DNA of 64,000 nt from Ralstonia pickettii. GTDB lineage: Bacteria; Pseudomonadota; Gammaproteobacteria; Burkholderiales; Burkholderiaceae. Under the pieces are notes generated by a model, which saw nothing but the letters and a program-made list of their open reading frames with translations, had not been told where the DNA came from and did not search any database. Shown in pieces: positions 8,762 to 18,696 of the stretch. Made by a program: the position numbers and the translations under genes. The first letter of the stretch is position 1. Each line of letters starts with the position of its first letter. The stretch is from positions 930,001 to 994,000 of the forward strand of contig NZ_CP104381.1 in assembly GCF_030582395.1 (NCBI RefSeq). The letters run 5' to 3'.

Positions 8762-9301
8762 ATGAATTCCGGCTTGTCAGCGAACACCACGCATTTTTCA
8801 CTCTTCGGTCTGCCCGAGCACTTCGAGGTCGACGACGACGCGCTGAACGCTGCATACCGCACCGTGCAGTCGCAGGCACATCCGGATCGCTATGCCCACG
8901 CAGGCGATGCCGAACGCCGCGTCGCCATGCAATGGGCCACGCGCGCCAACGAGGCGTTCCAGACGCTGCGCGATCCGCTCAAACGGGCGACGTATCTTCT
9001 GCACCTGCGCGGTGTCGACGTGCAGGCCGAAAACAACACGGCCATGCCGCCAGCGTTTTTGATGCAGCAAATGGAATGGCGCGAGGCGTTGGGCGACGCC
9101 AAGGCAGAGCGCAACGTCGATGCGCTGGACGATTTGCTAGGCATGCTGCGAAAGGAAAAACGCGCGCGTTATCAGGCCCTGTCCGGCCTGCTCGGTGGCG
9201 ACGGCAACACCGCGGCGGCAGCCGATGCCGTGCGCCAACTGATGTTCATCGAAAAGATCGAACGCGACACCGCCGAGGCCATCGACCGGCTGGACGACTA
9301 G
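8762..9301 (+). CDS. hscB: J-domain co-chaperone for iron-sulfur transfer
   Basis: 179-residue HscB/Jac1-type J-protein that brings IscU to HscA and stimulates its ATPase. The HPD tripeptide is at residues 40-42 (QAHPDRY), and the C-terminal HscB domain carries the [14 protein letters not shown] helices. Length is normal (E. coli 171). The ATG at 8762 lies straight after the T-tract of a terminator and has no Shine-Dalgarno sequence at the usual distance; the nearest purine-rich stretch (AAGGAACACGAGG) is about 25 bp upstream. Confidence 0.93.
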   Translation: MNSGLSANTTHFSLFGLPEHFEVDDDALNAAYRTVQSQAHPDRYAHAGDAERRVAMQWATRANEAFQTLRDPLKRATYLLHLRGVDVQAENNTAMPPAFLMQQMEWREALGDAKAERNVDALDDLLGMLRKEKRARYQALSGLLGGDGNTAAAADAVRQLMFIEKIERDTAEAIDRLDD

Positions 9302-9370
9302 AACCCAGAATTTGCGACAATGCCGGGTTTGCCCCGGCAGGCAGCCCATCCGCGCAATCGAGATATCCCC

Positions 9371-11236
9371 ATGGCTTTACTGCAGATTTCCGAACCTGGC
9401 GAATCACCCGCACCGCACCAGCGCCGTCTGGCGGTCGGCATCGACCTGGGCACGACCAACTCGCTGGTGGCCTCGGTGCGCAGCAGCGTGCCGGAAGTGC
9501 TGCCTGACGATCAGGGGCGCCCGCTGTTGCCCTCCGTGGTGCGCTATCTGCCCACGGGCGGCGCCCACATCGGCTACAAGGCGCAGGCCGAAGCCGTGCG
9601 CGACCCGAAAAACACCATCATCTCGGTCAAGCGTTTCATGGGGCGCGGCCTCAAGGATGTCGCCCACATCGAGAACACGCCGTACGACTTTGTCGACGCG
9701 CCCGGCATGGTCCAACTGAAGACCGTGGCCGGCGTGAAAAGTCCGGTGGAAGTGTCGGCCGAGATTCTCGCCACGCTGCGCCAGCGCGCCGAAGACACGC
9801 TCGGCGACGAGCTTGTCGGCGCCGTCATCACCGTCCCGGCGTACTTTGACGACGCACAGCGCCAAGCCACCAAGGACGCCGCCAAGCTGGCGGGCCTGAA
9901 CGTTCTGCGCCTGCTGAATGAACCGACCGCAGCCGCCATCGCCTACGGCCTGGACAACGCCGCCGAAGGCATTTACGCCGTCTATGACCTGGGCGGCGGG
10001 ACGTTCGATATCTCGGTGCTCAAGCTCACCAAGGGCGTGTTCGAGGTGATGTCGACAGGCGGCGACTCCGCCCTTGGTGGGGACGATTTCGACCAGCGCG
10101 TCGTGTGCTGGATCGTCGAGCAGGCCGGCCTGCAACCGCTCTCTGCTGAAGACACGCGCCTGCTGCTGAACAAGGCCCGCGCGGCCAAGGAATGGCTTTC
10201 CACTGCCGACAGCACCGAGATTGACGCGATGCTCTCCACCGGCGAGACCGTGCACCTCGTGCTGACCGCCGAGACCTTCGCCGAACTGACCGCCAATCTC
10301 GTGCAAAAGACGCTGTCGCCCGTGCGCCGCGCATTGCGCGATGCAGGCGTGACGATCGAAGAAGTGAAGGGGGTGGTGCTGGTGGGCGGAGCGACGCGGA
10401 TGCCGATCATCCGCCGTGCCGTGGGTCAGCTGTTCGGTCAGACGCCGCTCACGAACCTCGATCCGGACCAGGTGGTCGCCATTGGTGCAGCCATGCAGGC
10501 GAACCTGCTGGCCGGCAACCGTGCGCCGGGTGAAGACTGGCTGCTACTCGACGTGATCCCGTTGTCGCTGGGCGTCGAGACGATGGGCGGCCTGGTCGAG
10601 AAGATCATCCCGCGCAACAGCACGATTCCCGTTGCGCGCGCGCAGGAGTTCACCACGTTCAAGGACGGCCAGACGGCCATGGCGATTCACGTGCTACAAG
10701 GCGAGCGCGAGCTGGCGAGTGATTGCCGTTCGCTGGCGCGTTTCGAGTTGCGTGGCATCCCGCCGATGGTGGCCGGCGCCGCACGCATCCGTGTGACGTA
10801 TCAGGTGGACGCTGACGGTTTGCTGTCGGTTTCGGCACGCGAAACGGTGTCGGGTGTGGAAGCGTCGATCACTGTAAAGCCGTCGTACGGCCTGGCTGAT
10901 GACGATGTCGCGCGCATGCTGCAGGAAGGTTTCCAGTCAGCCGAAGACGACATGCGACGTCGAGCGCTTGCGGAGGAGCGTGTTGAGGCCGAGCGCCTGC
11001 TTGAGGCGCTGTCGCAGGCCCTGGCGGCTGATGGCGATCTGCTGTCGCCCGAGGAGCGCGCCGCCATCGACGCCGAGATCGTTGTGCTGCGCACCACCAT
11101 GCAGGGCGAAGACCATCGCGCCATCAAGGACGCCGTGGATGCCCTGTCGCACGGCACCGACGAATTCGCCGCGCGCCGCATGGACCGCGGCATTCGCAAG
11201 GCGCTCGCCGGCAAACGGATCGAGGAGCTCGGCTGA
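9371..11236 (+). CDS. hscA: Hsp70-type chaperone for iron-sulfur transfer
   Basis: 621-residue DnaK-family chaperone that drives release of clusters from IscU with HscB. The nucleotide-binding domain shows GIDLGTTNS near residues 24-32, YDLGGGTFD and [11 protein letters not shown]. The substrate-binding domain and a short helical lid follow. The length agrees with E. coli HscA (616). The ATG at 9371 is preferred over an upstream in-frame ATG because it gives the family start. It lies 69 bp after hscB and 46 bp before fdx. Confidence 0.96.
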   Translation: MALLQISEPGESPAPHQRRLAVGIDLGTTNSLVASVRSSVPEVLPDDQGRPLLPSVVRYLPTGGAHIGYKAQAEAVRDPKNTIISVKRFMGRGLKDVAHIENTPYDFVDAPGMVQLKTVAGVKSPVEVSAEILATLRQRAEDTLGDELVGAVITVPAYFDDAQRQATKDAAKLAGLNVLRLLNEPTAAAIAYGLDNAAEGIYAVYDLGGGTFDISVLKLTKGVFEVMSTGGDSALGGDDFDQRVVCWIVEQAGLQPLSAEDTRLLLNKARAAKEWLSTADSTEIDAMLSTGETVHLVLTAETFAELTANLVQKTLSPVRRALRDAGVTIEEVKGVVLVGGATRMPIIRRAVGQLFGQTPLTNLDPDQVVAIGAAMQANLLAGNRAPGEDWLLLDVIPLSLGVETMGGLVEKIIPRNSTIPVARAQEFTTFKDGQTAMAIHVLQGERELASDCRSLARFELRGIPPMVAGAARIRVTYQVDADGLLSVSARETVSGVEASITVKPSYGLADDDVARMLQEGFQSAEDDMRRRALAEERVEAERLLEALSQALAADGDLLSPEERAAIDAEIVVLRTTMQGEDHRAIKDAVDALSHGTDEFAARRMDRGIRKALAGKRIEELG

Positions 11237-11282
11237 TCGCCGATCGCATCTCCTAAAACACACTTATCGAACGAGTTTCTTC

Positions 11283-11621
11283 ATGCCACACATCGTCGTC
11301 CTTCCTCACGTCGAATACTGCCCGGAAGGGGCCGTGATCGAAGCCAAGCCCGGCACGACCATCTGCGATGCGCTGCTGGGTGCCGATATCGAGATCGAGC
11401 ACGCATGCGAGAAGTCGTGTGCCTGCACGACCTGCCACGTGATCGTGCGCGAGGGCTTCAATTCGCTCGATGAGGCGACCGAGAAGGAAGAGGATCTGCT
11501 CGACAAGGCCTGGGGCCTGGAGCCGAACTCGCGCCTGTCCTGCCAGGCCAAGGTGGCGGAGTCGGACCTGACCGTCGAGATTCCGAAGTACACGATCAAC
11601 CACGCCAAGGAAAACCACTGA
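11283..11621 (+). CDS. fdx: Isc-type [2Fe-2S] ferredoxin
   Basis: 112-residue adrenodoxin-type ferredoxin, thought to supply electrons for cluster assembly. Cluster ligands are Cys42, Cys48, Cys51 and Cys87, with an extra Cys46, the same arrangement as E. coli Fdx (ACEKSCACTTCH, then RLSCQ). The length is that of E. coli Fdx (111). It sits between hscA and iscX, as expected for the isc operon. Confidence 0.96.
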   Translation: MPHIVVLPHVEYCPEGAVIEAKPGTTICDALLGADIEIEHACEKSCACTTCHVIVREGFNSLDEATEKEEDLLDKAWGLEPNSRLSCQAKVAESDLTVEIPKYTINHAKENH

Positions 11622-11652
11622 GCCGAGCAGCCAGCGGTGGAGGAAGCCCATC

Positions 11653-11847
11653 ATGAAATGGAACGATATCCAGCAGATCGCCGAAGCGCTGTACGACAAG
11701 TACCCCGACGTCGATCCGACGCGCCTGAACTTTGTCGACCTGCATAACAAAGTCGTCACGCTGGAAGGCTTTGACGACGACCACAAGCGTGGCGGCGAGA
11801 AATTCCTTGAAGCCATCCAGCAAGCCTGGATCGACGAGGCGGAATAA
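11653..11847 (+). CDS. iscX: IscX (Fe-S assembly modulator)
   Basis: 64-residue acidic protein of the IscX/YfhJ family, which binds IscS and iron and adjusts desulfurase activity. The family signature is plain: MKWNDIQQIAEAL, the YPDVDPTRLNFVDL segment and the C-terminal LEAIQQAWIDE. It is the last gene of the isc operon, 31 bp after fdx, followed by a bidirectional terminator. Confidence 0.95.
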   Translation: MKWNDIQQIAEALYDKYPDVDPTRLNFVDLHNKVVTLEGFDDDHKRGGEKFLEAIQQAWIDEAE

Positions 11848-11894
11848 GCGCGGGAATAAGCGCGCAGCCTCGAACGCTCAAACGCGTGCGCATG

Positions 11895-11925
11895 AAAAAA
11901 CCGGCCCGAAGGCCGGTTTTCTTTT
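11895..11925. terminator. Bidirectional terminator between iscX and the glycine-zipper gene
   Basis: A-tract, then CCGGCC-CGAA-GGCCGG (11901-11916), then TTTTCTTTT. The flanking A and T tracts allow it to end the isc transcript rightward and the glycine-zipper transcript leftward. Confidence 0.85.
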
Positions 11926-11946
11926 GGGCGAAAAGGCGATGCCGAT

Positions 11947-12690
11947 TTAGCCGGCCACCAGCGTCCCGTTCTCGATGTGCACGCGTTCGCCTGCCTGGAA
12001 GCCCGGGGCCGCCTTGTACATGAAGCTGCGGGTCGTGCCGTTGTCCATGCGGACGTTCACACGGTACTCCGTATCGCGGTGGTAGTAGTTTTCTGCCACA
12101 TGGCCGCCGTAACCGCCTGCCAAGGCGCCGCCGACTGTTGCGAGTGTACGGCCATTGCCGCGGCCAATCTGGTTGCCCAGCAACCCGCCCACCACAGCGC
12201 CACCAATCATGCCGAGGCCGGTTTCCTTGCCTTGCATGGTGATCGGCGTGACCGACGTCACGTGGCCTGCATAGGGGCTGGCCGACTGGCGCGGTTGTGT
12301 CTGCGCATAGCTGGGGTTGCCCGACGGCGCGCGCTCGGCATACGACGGCTCCCGGGCGCGCACCGGGGCGGGCGCCACGTTTTGTGCCGGATACGGAGCA
12401 GCCTGGGCCGGTTGCGTCGTCTGGCCCGGTGCAGCCAGCGCCATCGGCGCCGAAGCGCCGGGCATGGCCGCTGCCGATTGTGCTGCGACATTCGGATCGG
12501 TGCTGCCCTGCGTTGCCTTCGAGGTGGGCAGCACGCCGGTAATGGCGGCCACCGCCGTCAGGCTGGCGATGATCACGGCGACAGCAGCCGTCGTCATCAG
12601 TGGATGCATGCGGCGCGAAGACGGAGGCACTTGCCCCGGCGACGTGCCGCCGTATTGTTGACCTTGGTTCGGTTGAATGTTGTTGTTCAT
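11947..12690 (-). CDS. Glycine-zipper 2TM-domain envelope protein
   Basis: 247-residue protein with a single hydrophobic segment near residues 30-52 (MTTAAVAVIIASL), a long linker rich in Ala, Pro and Gln, then a glycine-zipper (GGAVVGGLLGNQIG ... GGALAGGYGG) typical of Rick_17kDa/2TM surface-antigen-like proteins. The last 60 residues form a small basic domain. It is probably anchored in the inner membrane with most of the chain in the periplasm. Exact function is unknown. It is transcribed alone, leftward, between two terminators, and its upstream region (about 12700-12850) is AT-rich for this genome. Confidence 0.75.
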   Translation of the reverse strand: MNNNIQPNQGQQYGGTSPGQVPPSSRRMHPLMTTAAVAVIIASLTAVAAITGVLPTSKATQGSTDPNVAAQSAAAMPGASAPMALAAPGQTTQPAQAAPYPAQNVAPAPVRAREPSYAERAPSGNPSYAQTQPRQSASPYAGHVTSVTPITMQGKETGLGMIGGAVVGGLLGNQIGRGNGRTLATVGGALAGGYGGHVAENYYHRDTEYRVNVRMDNGTTRSFMYKAAPGFQAGERVHIENGTLVAG

Positions 12691-12907
12691 CTTCGTTCTC
12701 CTGCGGCCCGTGGTGGGTTCGTTGCGGCCTTTCGATGAACACAGTGTGGTTCATCGCCGAAACAGATGCCGTTTTAATTTGTAAGCATCTGTACCGAGAT
12801 TTTTCCCTTGAAAATCAGTTATTTGGCGTACTTTGATACATGTTGTGCAAACGGGGCGATGTTACAAATAGCGGGGTGGGCGCGTCTTTTGCGCTTGTGC
12901 AGGCAAC

Positions 12908-12933
12908 AAAAAAACGCCCCTAGGGGCGTTTTT
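12908..12933. terminator. Bidirectional terminator after lysS
   Basis: AAAAACGCCCC-TA-GGGGCGTTTTT is a near-perfect palindrome flanked by A and T tracts, 23 bp past the lysS stop on the minus strand. It would end the prfB-SDR-lysS transcript. Confidence 0.85.
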
Positions 12934-12955
12934 CCACGGCGCTCGACCGAACCGG

Positions 12956-14500
12956 TCAGTCTTCGCGGCGCAGGTGCGGGAAAAGGATCACGTCGCGGAT
13001 GTTTGGGCTGTCGGTGAGCAGCATCACCAGACGGTCAATGCCGATGCCGCAGCCGCCGGTCGGGGGCATGCCGTATTCCAAGGCGCGGATGTAATCGGCG
13101 TCATAGAACATGGCTTCTTCGTCGCCGGCGTCCTTCTGTTCAACCTGCTTGCGGAAGCGCTCGGCCTGGTCTTCCGGATCATTCAGCTCGGAGAAGCCGT
13201 TGGCGATCTCACGGCCGGTGATGAACAACTCGAAGCGCTCGGTGATGCCAGGCAGCGTGTCGGAGCCGCGTGCCAGGGGCGATACTTCGACCGGGTAGTC
13301 AATGATGAAGGTGGGCTCCCACAGTTGCGACTCGGCGGTTTCTTCAAACAGCACAAGCTGCAGGGTACCCACGCCGGCGTTCAGGAATTGCGGCGCATTG
13401 GTGTCGATCTTGAACTTCTTCAACTCGGCGCGCAGGAAGTCGACGTCAGCCAGTTGGGCGTCCGTGTATTGCGGCGCGTACTTCTGGATCGCCTGGCAGA
13501 TGGTCAGGCGATGGAACGGCTTGGCCAGATCCAGCTCGCGGCCCTGATAGGTGAGCGTGGCGGTGCCCGACGCGTCGATCGCCGCCTGGCGGATCAACTG
13601 CTCGGTGAAGTCCATCAGCCAGCGGTAGTCCGTGTAAGCCGCGTAGAATTCCATCATCGTGAACTCGGGGTTGTGTCGCGGCGACACGCCTTCGTTACGG
13701 AAGTTGCGGTTGATCTCGTACACGCGCTCGAAGCCGCCGACGATCAGTCGCTTGAGATACAGCTCCGGCGCGATGCGCAGGAACATCTGCATGTCCAATG
13801 CGTTGTGATGCGTGATGAACGGCTTGGCCGCCGCGCCGCCCGGAATCGGGTGCAGCATCGGCGTTTCGACTTCCATGAAACCGTTGCCTGCCATGAAGTT
13901 GCGCAGCGAGGCCATGGCCTTGGTGCGGGCGCGGAATGTGTCGCGCGTTTCCTTCGAGACGATCAGATCGACGTAGCGCTGGCGGTACTTCTGCTCCTGG
14001 TCAGCCAGGCCGTAGTAGTCGCCCGGCAGCGGACGCAGGCTCTTCGAGAGCAGGCGCAGCTCCGTCACAGCCACCGACAGTTCGCCGGTCTTCGTCTTCA
14101 TCAGCGTGCCGCGCGCCGCCACGATGTCGCCCAAGTCCCACTTCTTGAAGCTGGCGTAGACGTCTTCGCCCACGGCGTCGCGGCTGATGTAGAACTGGAT
14201 GCGGTCGGTGCTGTCCTGCACGGTGGCAAAGCTGGCCTTGCCCATCACGCGCTTGAGCATCATGCGGCCGGCGATGGCGACTTGCACCGGTTCCGGTTCC
14301 AGCATGGCCTGCTCGAATTCGCGGTACTTGGCTTGCAGATCGCCGGCGTGGTGCGTCGGGCGGAAATCGTTGGGGAAGGCGACGCCGTGCTGGCGGATCT
14401 CTGCCAGCTTCTCGCGGCGCTCGGCGATGATCTTGTTGTCGTCCTGCGCCGGCTCGGCCGCCGCGGTGTTCGATTCGGCCGGGTTGTTTTGTTCGGTCAT
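12956..14500 (-). CDS. lysS: Lysyl-tRNA synthetase, class II
   Basis: 514-residue class IIb aminoacyl-tRNA synthetase that charges tRNA-Lys. The N-terminal OB-fold anticodon-binding domain (about 65-170) is followed by the catalytic core with motif 2 ([14 protein letters not shown]) and motif 3 ([12 protein letters not shown]) near the C-terminus. Length is close to E. coli LysS (505); an acidic, Ala/Asn-rich stretch of about 25 residues extends the N-terminus. It lies downstream of prfB, as in many proteobacteria, but with an SDR gene between them. Confidence 0.97.
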   Translation of the reverse strand: MTEQNNPAESNTAAAEPAQDDNKIIAERREKLAEIRQHGVAFPNDFRPTHHAGDLQAKYREFEQAMLEPEPVQVAIAGRMMLKRVMGKASFATVQDSTDRIQFYISRDAVGEDVYASFKKWDLGDIVAARGTLMKTKTGELSVAVTELRLLSKSLRPLPGDYYGLADQEQKYRQRYVDLIVSKETRDTFRARTKAMASLRNFMAGNGFMEVETPMLHPIPGGAAAKPFITHHNALDMQMFLRIAPELYLKRLIVGGFERVYEINRNFRNEGVSPRHNPEFTMMEFYAAYTDYRWLMDFTEQLIRQAAIDASGTATLTYQGRELDLAKPFHRLTICQAIQKYAPQYTDAQLADVDFLRAELKKFKIDTNAPQFLNAGVGTLQLVLFEETAESQLWEPTFIIDYPVEVSPLARGSDTLPGITERFELFITGREIANGFSELNDPEDQAERFRKQVEQKDAGDEEAMFYDADYIRALEYGMPPTGGCGIGIDRLVMLLTDSPNIRDVILFPHLRRED

Positions 14501-14524
14501 GATGGTGATGAGAGGAATGTCGGT

Positions 14525-15265
14525 TCAGGCGATGTTGCGCAGGTCATCCAGCTCGGTCGCGCCAAAGTCGGGGCGGACGAGGTAGGCGGCGATGCGCGTG
14601 GCGGCGTCTTGCGGCGACACCAGCTCGCCATGCGCGTGCAGATCGCGGAAGCGCTGCACGCCGGCAAAGTCGGCGCCACGGATGGTGCGTTGCATGTCGG
14701 TGTCGATCACGCCGGGGGCGAGTGCCACGGCGCGCACGCTCGCATCGCCATCGGCATTGATGGCGCGCACGAACATGTCCAGCCCGGCCTTGCCGGTGCA
14801 ATACGCCGCCCAGCCGGCGATCGGCCGGCGCGCAGCGCCCGACGAGATCGCCAGCACGCGGCGCTGCGCGTTCCACCCGGCGGTGCCGCGCAGCAGGGCA
14901 GCGGTCAGCGCCATCGGGCCAGCGAGGTTCAGTTGCAGGTGCGGCAGCAGCGCATCGGCGCGCAGTGTGTCGACGGTGCCGATCGGCTCCACCGCGCCGG
15001 CGTTGAGCACCAGCGTCACCTTGGCAAAGGCGGGCAGGGCGGCAAGCGTCTTGGTCATCCACGCCTCGGCGGCATGCGCGTCCGACAGGTCGACCTGGTG
15101 CCAGTCGAGCGTCACGCCGGCGGCTGCCGCCTGCGCGCGCAATTCGGCGTTATCGCCGCGTGCAACGCAGATGAGGCGGTGGCCAGGTTGCATCAGCGCC
15201 TGGGCCAGCGCGGCGCCCAGGCCGCGCGAGGCACCGGTCAGGATGAACAGGGACGTGTCTGACAT
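14525..15265 (-). CDS. Short-chain dehydrogenase/reductase
   Basis: 246-residue SDR with the NAD(P)-binding TGASRGLG motif at about residues 10-17, the NAG motif (LNAGAV), a catalytic Ser in SSGAARRP and the Y-x3-K pair in AAYCTGKAG. Length and motifs fit the classical SDR family; yeast/bacterial sepiapterin-reductase-like proteins look similar. The substrate cannot be read from sequence. It sits between prfB (25 bp) and lysS (24 bp), so it is probably cotranscribed with both. Confidence 0.85.
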   Translation of the reverse strand: MSDTSLFILTGASRGLGAALAQALMQPGHRLICVARGDNAELRAQAAAAGVTLDWHQVDLSDAHAAEAWMTKTLAALPAFAKVTLVLNAGAVEPIGTVDTLRADALLPHLQLNLAGPMALTAALLRGTAGWNAQRRVLAISSGAARRPIAGWAAYCTGKAGLDMFVRAINADGDASVRAVALAPGVIDTDMQRTIRGADFAGVQRFRDLHAHGELVSPQDAATRIAAYLVRPDFGATELDDLRNIA

Positions 15266-15290
15266 GGCAGTCGCTCTGGTTTGGCTCGGA

Positions 15291-16395
15291 TCAGACGCCC
15301 TGCTTCAGGCTGGCCTGAATGAACGGGTCAAGGTCGCCGTCCAGCACCTTCTGCGTGTTGGAGATTTCCACGTTGGTGCGCAGATCCTTGATGCGGCTCT
15401 GGTCCAGCACGTACGAGCGGATCTGATGGCCCCAGCCCACGTCGGTCTTGGCGGCTTCCTGCGCGTCGGCAGCGGCCTGTCGCTTGCGCAGCTCGTGCTC
15501 GTACAGACGGGACTTCAGCATCGTCATCGCTTCGGCGCGGTTGCGGTGCTGCGAGCGGTCGTTCTGGCACTGCACGACGATGCCGGTCGGGATGTGCGTA
15601 ATCCGCACGGCCGAATCAGTCTTGTTGATGTGCTGACCGCCCGCACCGGAAGCACGGTACGTATCGACGCGCAGGTCCGCCGGGTTGATCTCGATCTCGA
15701 TCGAATCATCGACTTCCGGATACACGAAGATCGACGAGAACGATGTGTGACGGCCACCCGCCGAGTCGAACGGTGATTTGCGCACCAGACGGTGCACGCC
15801 GGTTTCGGTGCGCAGGAAGCCAAACGCGTATTCGCCCTCGACCTTGATCGACGCGCTCTTGATGCCTGCCACGTCGCCTTCGGATTCTTCCAGGACTTCG
15901 GTCTTGAAGCCCTTGCGCTCGCAATACTTCAGGTACTGGCGCAGCAGCATCGATGCCCAGTCGCACGCCTCGGTGCCGCCAGCGCCGGCCTGGATGTCGA
16001 TAAAGCAGTTGGCGGCGTCCATCGGGCCAGAGAACATGCGGCGGAATTCCATGTCTTCGACGATGGCGCGCATGCCTGCGGTGTCAGCCTCGATGGCTTC
16101 GATGGTCTCGTCGTCGCCCTCTTCGCGGGCGAGCTCGAACAGTTCGGCGGCGCCGGTGAGATCTTCGTCGAGCTTGGTCAGCGCCAGCACGACGGTTTCA
16201 AGCGACTTCTTCTCGCGGCCCAACTCCTGGGCGCGTTTGGGATCGTTCCAGACCTCGGGGTTTTCGAGTTCCTTGTCGACTTCGACTAGACGTTCAGATT
16301 TGACGTCGTAGTCAAAGATACCTCCGAAGGTCGTTGGCGCGCGACTTCAGGTCGGCCAACGTGTTCTGGATGGCATTGAGGCGTTCTGCTTCCAT
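15291..16395 (-). CDS. prfB: Peptide chain release factor 2, with programmed +1 frameshift
   Basis: 367-residue RF2 that ends translation at UGA and UAA. The first 27 codons (ATG at 16395) run into an in-frame TGA at 16314-16312; a +1 shift at CTT-TGA-C continues the frame to 15291. A Shine-Dalgarno-like GGAGG lies just upstream of the slip site, as in E. coli prfB, where RF2 controls its own synthesis. The SPF stop-codon motif ([10 protein letters not shown]) and the GGQ peptidyl-hydrolysis motif (GAGGQHINK) are present at the usual positions. A minus-strand TATAAT at 16429-16424 may be the -10. First gene of prfB-SDR-lysS. Confidence 0.96.
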
Positions 16396-16576
16396 GGTGC
16401 AAAAATCCGGTCGGAAACCGGAAATTATAGCGGAATCAAGGGGTTTCTCGCCCGCATTGACCGTCGAAACGCCCATTTTCCGCGCCGGGGCGCCGGCATT
16501 TATCTGACCGCCACAGGCGTCCCGCCTGGCTTCGGTTAGCATGACGACCAGTCCACATGGCTTTTGGCGCTGTCCG

Positions 16577-17746
16577 ATGATCATCCGCTCGCTGCTCGAT
16601 ACCGATCTGTACAAATTCACGATGATGCAGGTGGTGCTGCATCACTTTCCCGGCGCGCATGTCGAATACCGCTTCAAGTGTCGCAACGCGGGCGTCGATC
16701 TGGTGCCGTTCGTTGAGGAGATTCGCGCCGAAATCCGCCAGCTCTGCACCCTGCGCTTTACCGATGCGGAACTCGATTACCTGCGCGGCATGCGCTTCAT
16801 CAAGAGCGATTTCGTCGATTTTCTCGGCCTGTTCCATCTCAACGAGAAGTACATCGACGTGCGCCCTGCACCGAGCAACGATGGGCAGATCGAGATCGTC
16901 ATTGCGGGGCCGTGGCTGCACACGATCATGTTCGAGGTGCCGGTCCTCGCCATCGTCAACGAGGTGTTCTTCAGCCGCACGCAGACGCACCCGCAGTGGG
17001 AGGAGGGCAAACGCCGCCTGACCGACAAGCTGGCGTCGCTCAAGCGCCCCGGCCTGGAGGAATGCCGCATTGCCGATTACGGCACCCGCCGCCGCTTTTC
17101 GCACACCTGGCATGAGCATGTGCTGCTGGAGACGCGTGCGCAGCTTGGTGCTCAATACGCGGGCACCAGCAACGTTTACTTCGCCATGAAGCACGGCATG
17201 ACGCCGTTGGGCACCATGGCGCATGAATACCTGCAGGCCTGCCAGGCGCTGGGCCCGCGCCTGCGCGATTCCCAGACCTTTGCGTTGGAAACCTGGGCCA
17301 AGGAATACCGCGGCGATCTCGGCATCGCGCTGTCGGATACCTATGGATTCGACGCCTTCCTGCGCGATTTCGACATGTTCTTCTGCAAGCTCTTCGACGG
17401 CGTTCGCCATGATTCCGGCGATCCGTTCGAGTGGGGTGAGCGCATGCTCAAGCATTACGACGACATGCGCGCCGAGCCGAAGTCCAAGGCGTTGATCTTC
17501 TCCGACAGCCTCGACATGCCCAAGGTCATCGGCCTGTATGAGCGCTTTCATGGCCGCTGCAAGCTGGCGTTTGGCGTGGGGACCAATCTGACAAACGACC
17601 TGGGCTACACGCCGCTGCAGATCGTCATCAAGATGGTCCGCTGCAACGGCCAGCCGGTGGCCAAACTGTCGGACGCGCCAGAGAAGACGATGTGCGACGA
17701 TCCGGCGTACCTCACGTACCTGAAGCAGGTATTTGGCGTGCAATAA
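16577..17746 (+). CDS. pncB: Nicotinate phosphoribosyltransferase
   Basis: 389-residue enzyme of NAD salvage, joining nicotinate and PRPP with ATP hydrolysis to give nicotinate mononucleotide. It begins with the conserved [11 protein letters not shown], and later has [23 protein letters not shown] and FSDSLDMPK, typical of the PncB family, including the site of the phosphorylated histidine region. The ATG at 16577 is preferred over one at 16541 because it matches family starts. Divergent from prfB; monocistronic or weakly linked to the next gene. Confidence 0.93.
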   Translation: MIIRSLLDTDLYKFTMMQVVLHHFPGAHVEYRFKCRNAGVDLVPFVEEIRAEIRQLCTLRFTDAELDYLRGMRFIKSDFVDFLGLFHLNEKYIDVRPAPSNDGQIEIVIAGPWLHTIMFEVPVLAIVNEVFFSRTQTHPQWEEGKRRLTDKLASLKRPGLEECRIADYGTRRRFSHTWHEHVLLETRAQLGAQYAGTSNVYFAMKHGMTPLGTMAHEYLQACQALGPRLRDSQTFALETWAKEYRGDLGIALSDTYGFDAFLRDFDMFFCKLFDGVRHDSGDPFEWGERMLKHYDDMRAEPKSKALIFSDSLDMPKVIGLYERFHGRCKLAFGVGTNLTNDLGYTPLQIVIKMVRCNGQPVAKLSDAPEKTMCDDPAYLTYLKQVFGVQ

Positions 17747-17835
17747 GGCTCACGCCGACGCCGAATAAGTTTCAACGGCGGGGGCGGATCGTGCAGGAAG
17801 CGGCTCGTATAATCGATCGATCTTTCGGAGCCGCC

Positions 17836-18555
17836 ATGGAATCACAACCGGACACCCCCGTCGACCCGCTCGACACCAGCCGCGCACGCGACGCCATCTT
17901 TGCGCGCATCCGCAATGCGCAGCATCGTCCCGCGAAACCGACGCAGGGTGAGCGCGATGCCGTGGCGGATTACCTCGCGCGCCATCCGGCCGGGCCGCGC
18001 CCGCCAGTGCCTGCAGATCTCGCCGCGTATTTCGCCGAGCAAGCACTGAAGATGGCTTCGACGCTCGATACGGTCGAAACGCTGTCCGACGTGCCTGGCG
18101 CTGTGGCCCGCTATCTGTCTGGCCTGAACCTCAAGCCGCAGGCGGTGGCCTGGACCACGTTGCAATCGCTGGACTGGGCGGGGGCGGGCATAGGCGTTGA
18201 GTTCCGCCCGCCCGTTCGCGAGGCGCAAGCCGACCAGGAACACGGGGATCTTGTCGGCATTACGGGTTGCTTCTGCGCGATTGCAGAGACGGGCTCGCTG
18301 ATGCTGCTGTCCGGGCCGGAGAACGTCGCCTCGACGGCGCTACTCCCCGAGACGCATATCGCCGTGGTGCCGCAGTCGCGCATCGTCGCGAATCTGGAGG
18401 ACGCCTATGCGCTGATGCGCACGGAGCGGGGCGAACTGCCGCGCGCCACGAACGTCATCAGCGGGCCGTCGCGCACGGGCGATATCGAGCAGACCATCGT
18501 GCTGGGTGCACATGGCCCCTATCGCGTTCACGTGATCGTGGTGACGGCTGCCTGA
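17836..18555 (+). CDS. LutC/YkgG-type LUD-domain protein
   Basis: 239-residue protein of the LUD-domain family, with the C-terminal signature SGPSRTGDIEQT and LGAHGPYRVHV characteristic of LutC. In Bacillus and others LutABC oxidises L-lactate, but here no lutA or lutB lies alongside, so the role may be different. A TATAAT at 17808-17813 is a candidate -10, 22 bp before the ATG at 17836. The frame is open upstream into pncB; that longer version is not favoured. Confidence 0.8.
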   Translation: MESQPDTPVDPLDTSRARDAIFARIRNAQHRPAKPTQGERDAVADYLARHPAGPRPPVPADLAAYFAEQALKMASTLDTVETLSDVPGAVARYLSGLNLKPQAVAWTTLQSLDWAGAGIGVEFRPPVREAQADQEHGDLVGITGCFCAIAETGSLMLLSGPENVASTALLPETHIAVVPQSRIVANLEDAYALMRTERGELPRATNVISGPSRTGDIEQTIVLGAHGPYRVHVIVVTAA

Positions 18556-18696
18556 GGCGTTGTCGTCTTGTCATTGGCCCATCAAACATCCGTGGACGTT
18601 TAGCAGGCGACAGACCTCGGGCGTTTACACTGGCGTCTTTGTTTGTGTGGCGCGGCCGCGTTTGCGGTGCGCCCCCACGCTTAGGAGAACGCCTAC

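Noticed and set aside
12974..15262. A 762-codon open frame on the plus strand
   Set aside because: It is the complement of lysS and the SDR gene, both with full family motifs on the minus strand; no domain is seen in the plus-strand translation.
17836..18555. An L-lactate oxidation (lutABC) operon
   Set aside because: Only the lutC-like gene is present; the neighbours are pncB and an antiporter-like carrier, so a lactate operon is not supported.
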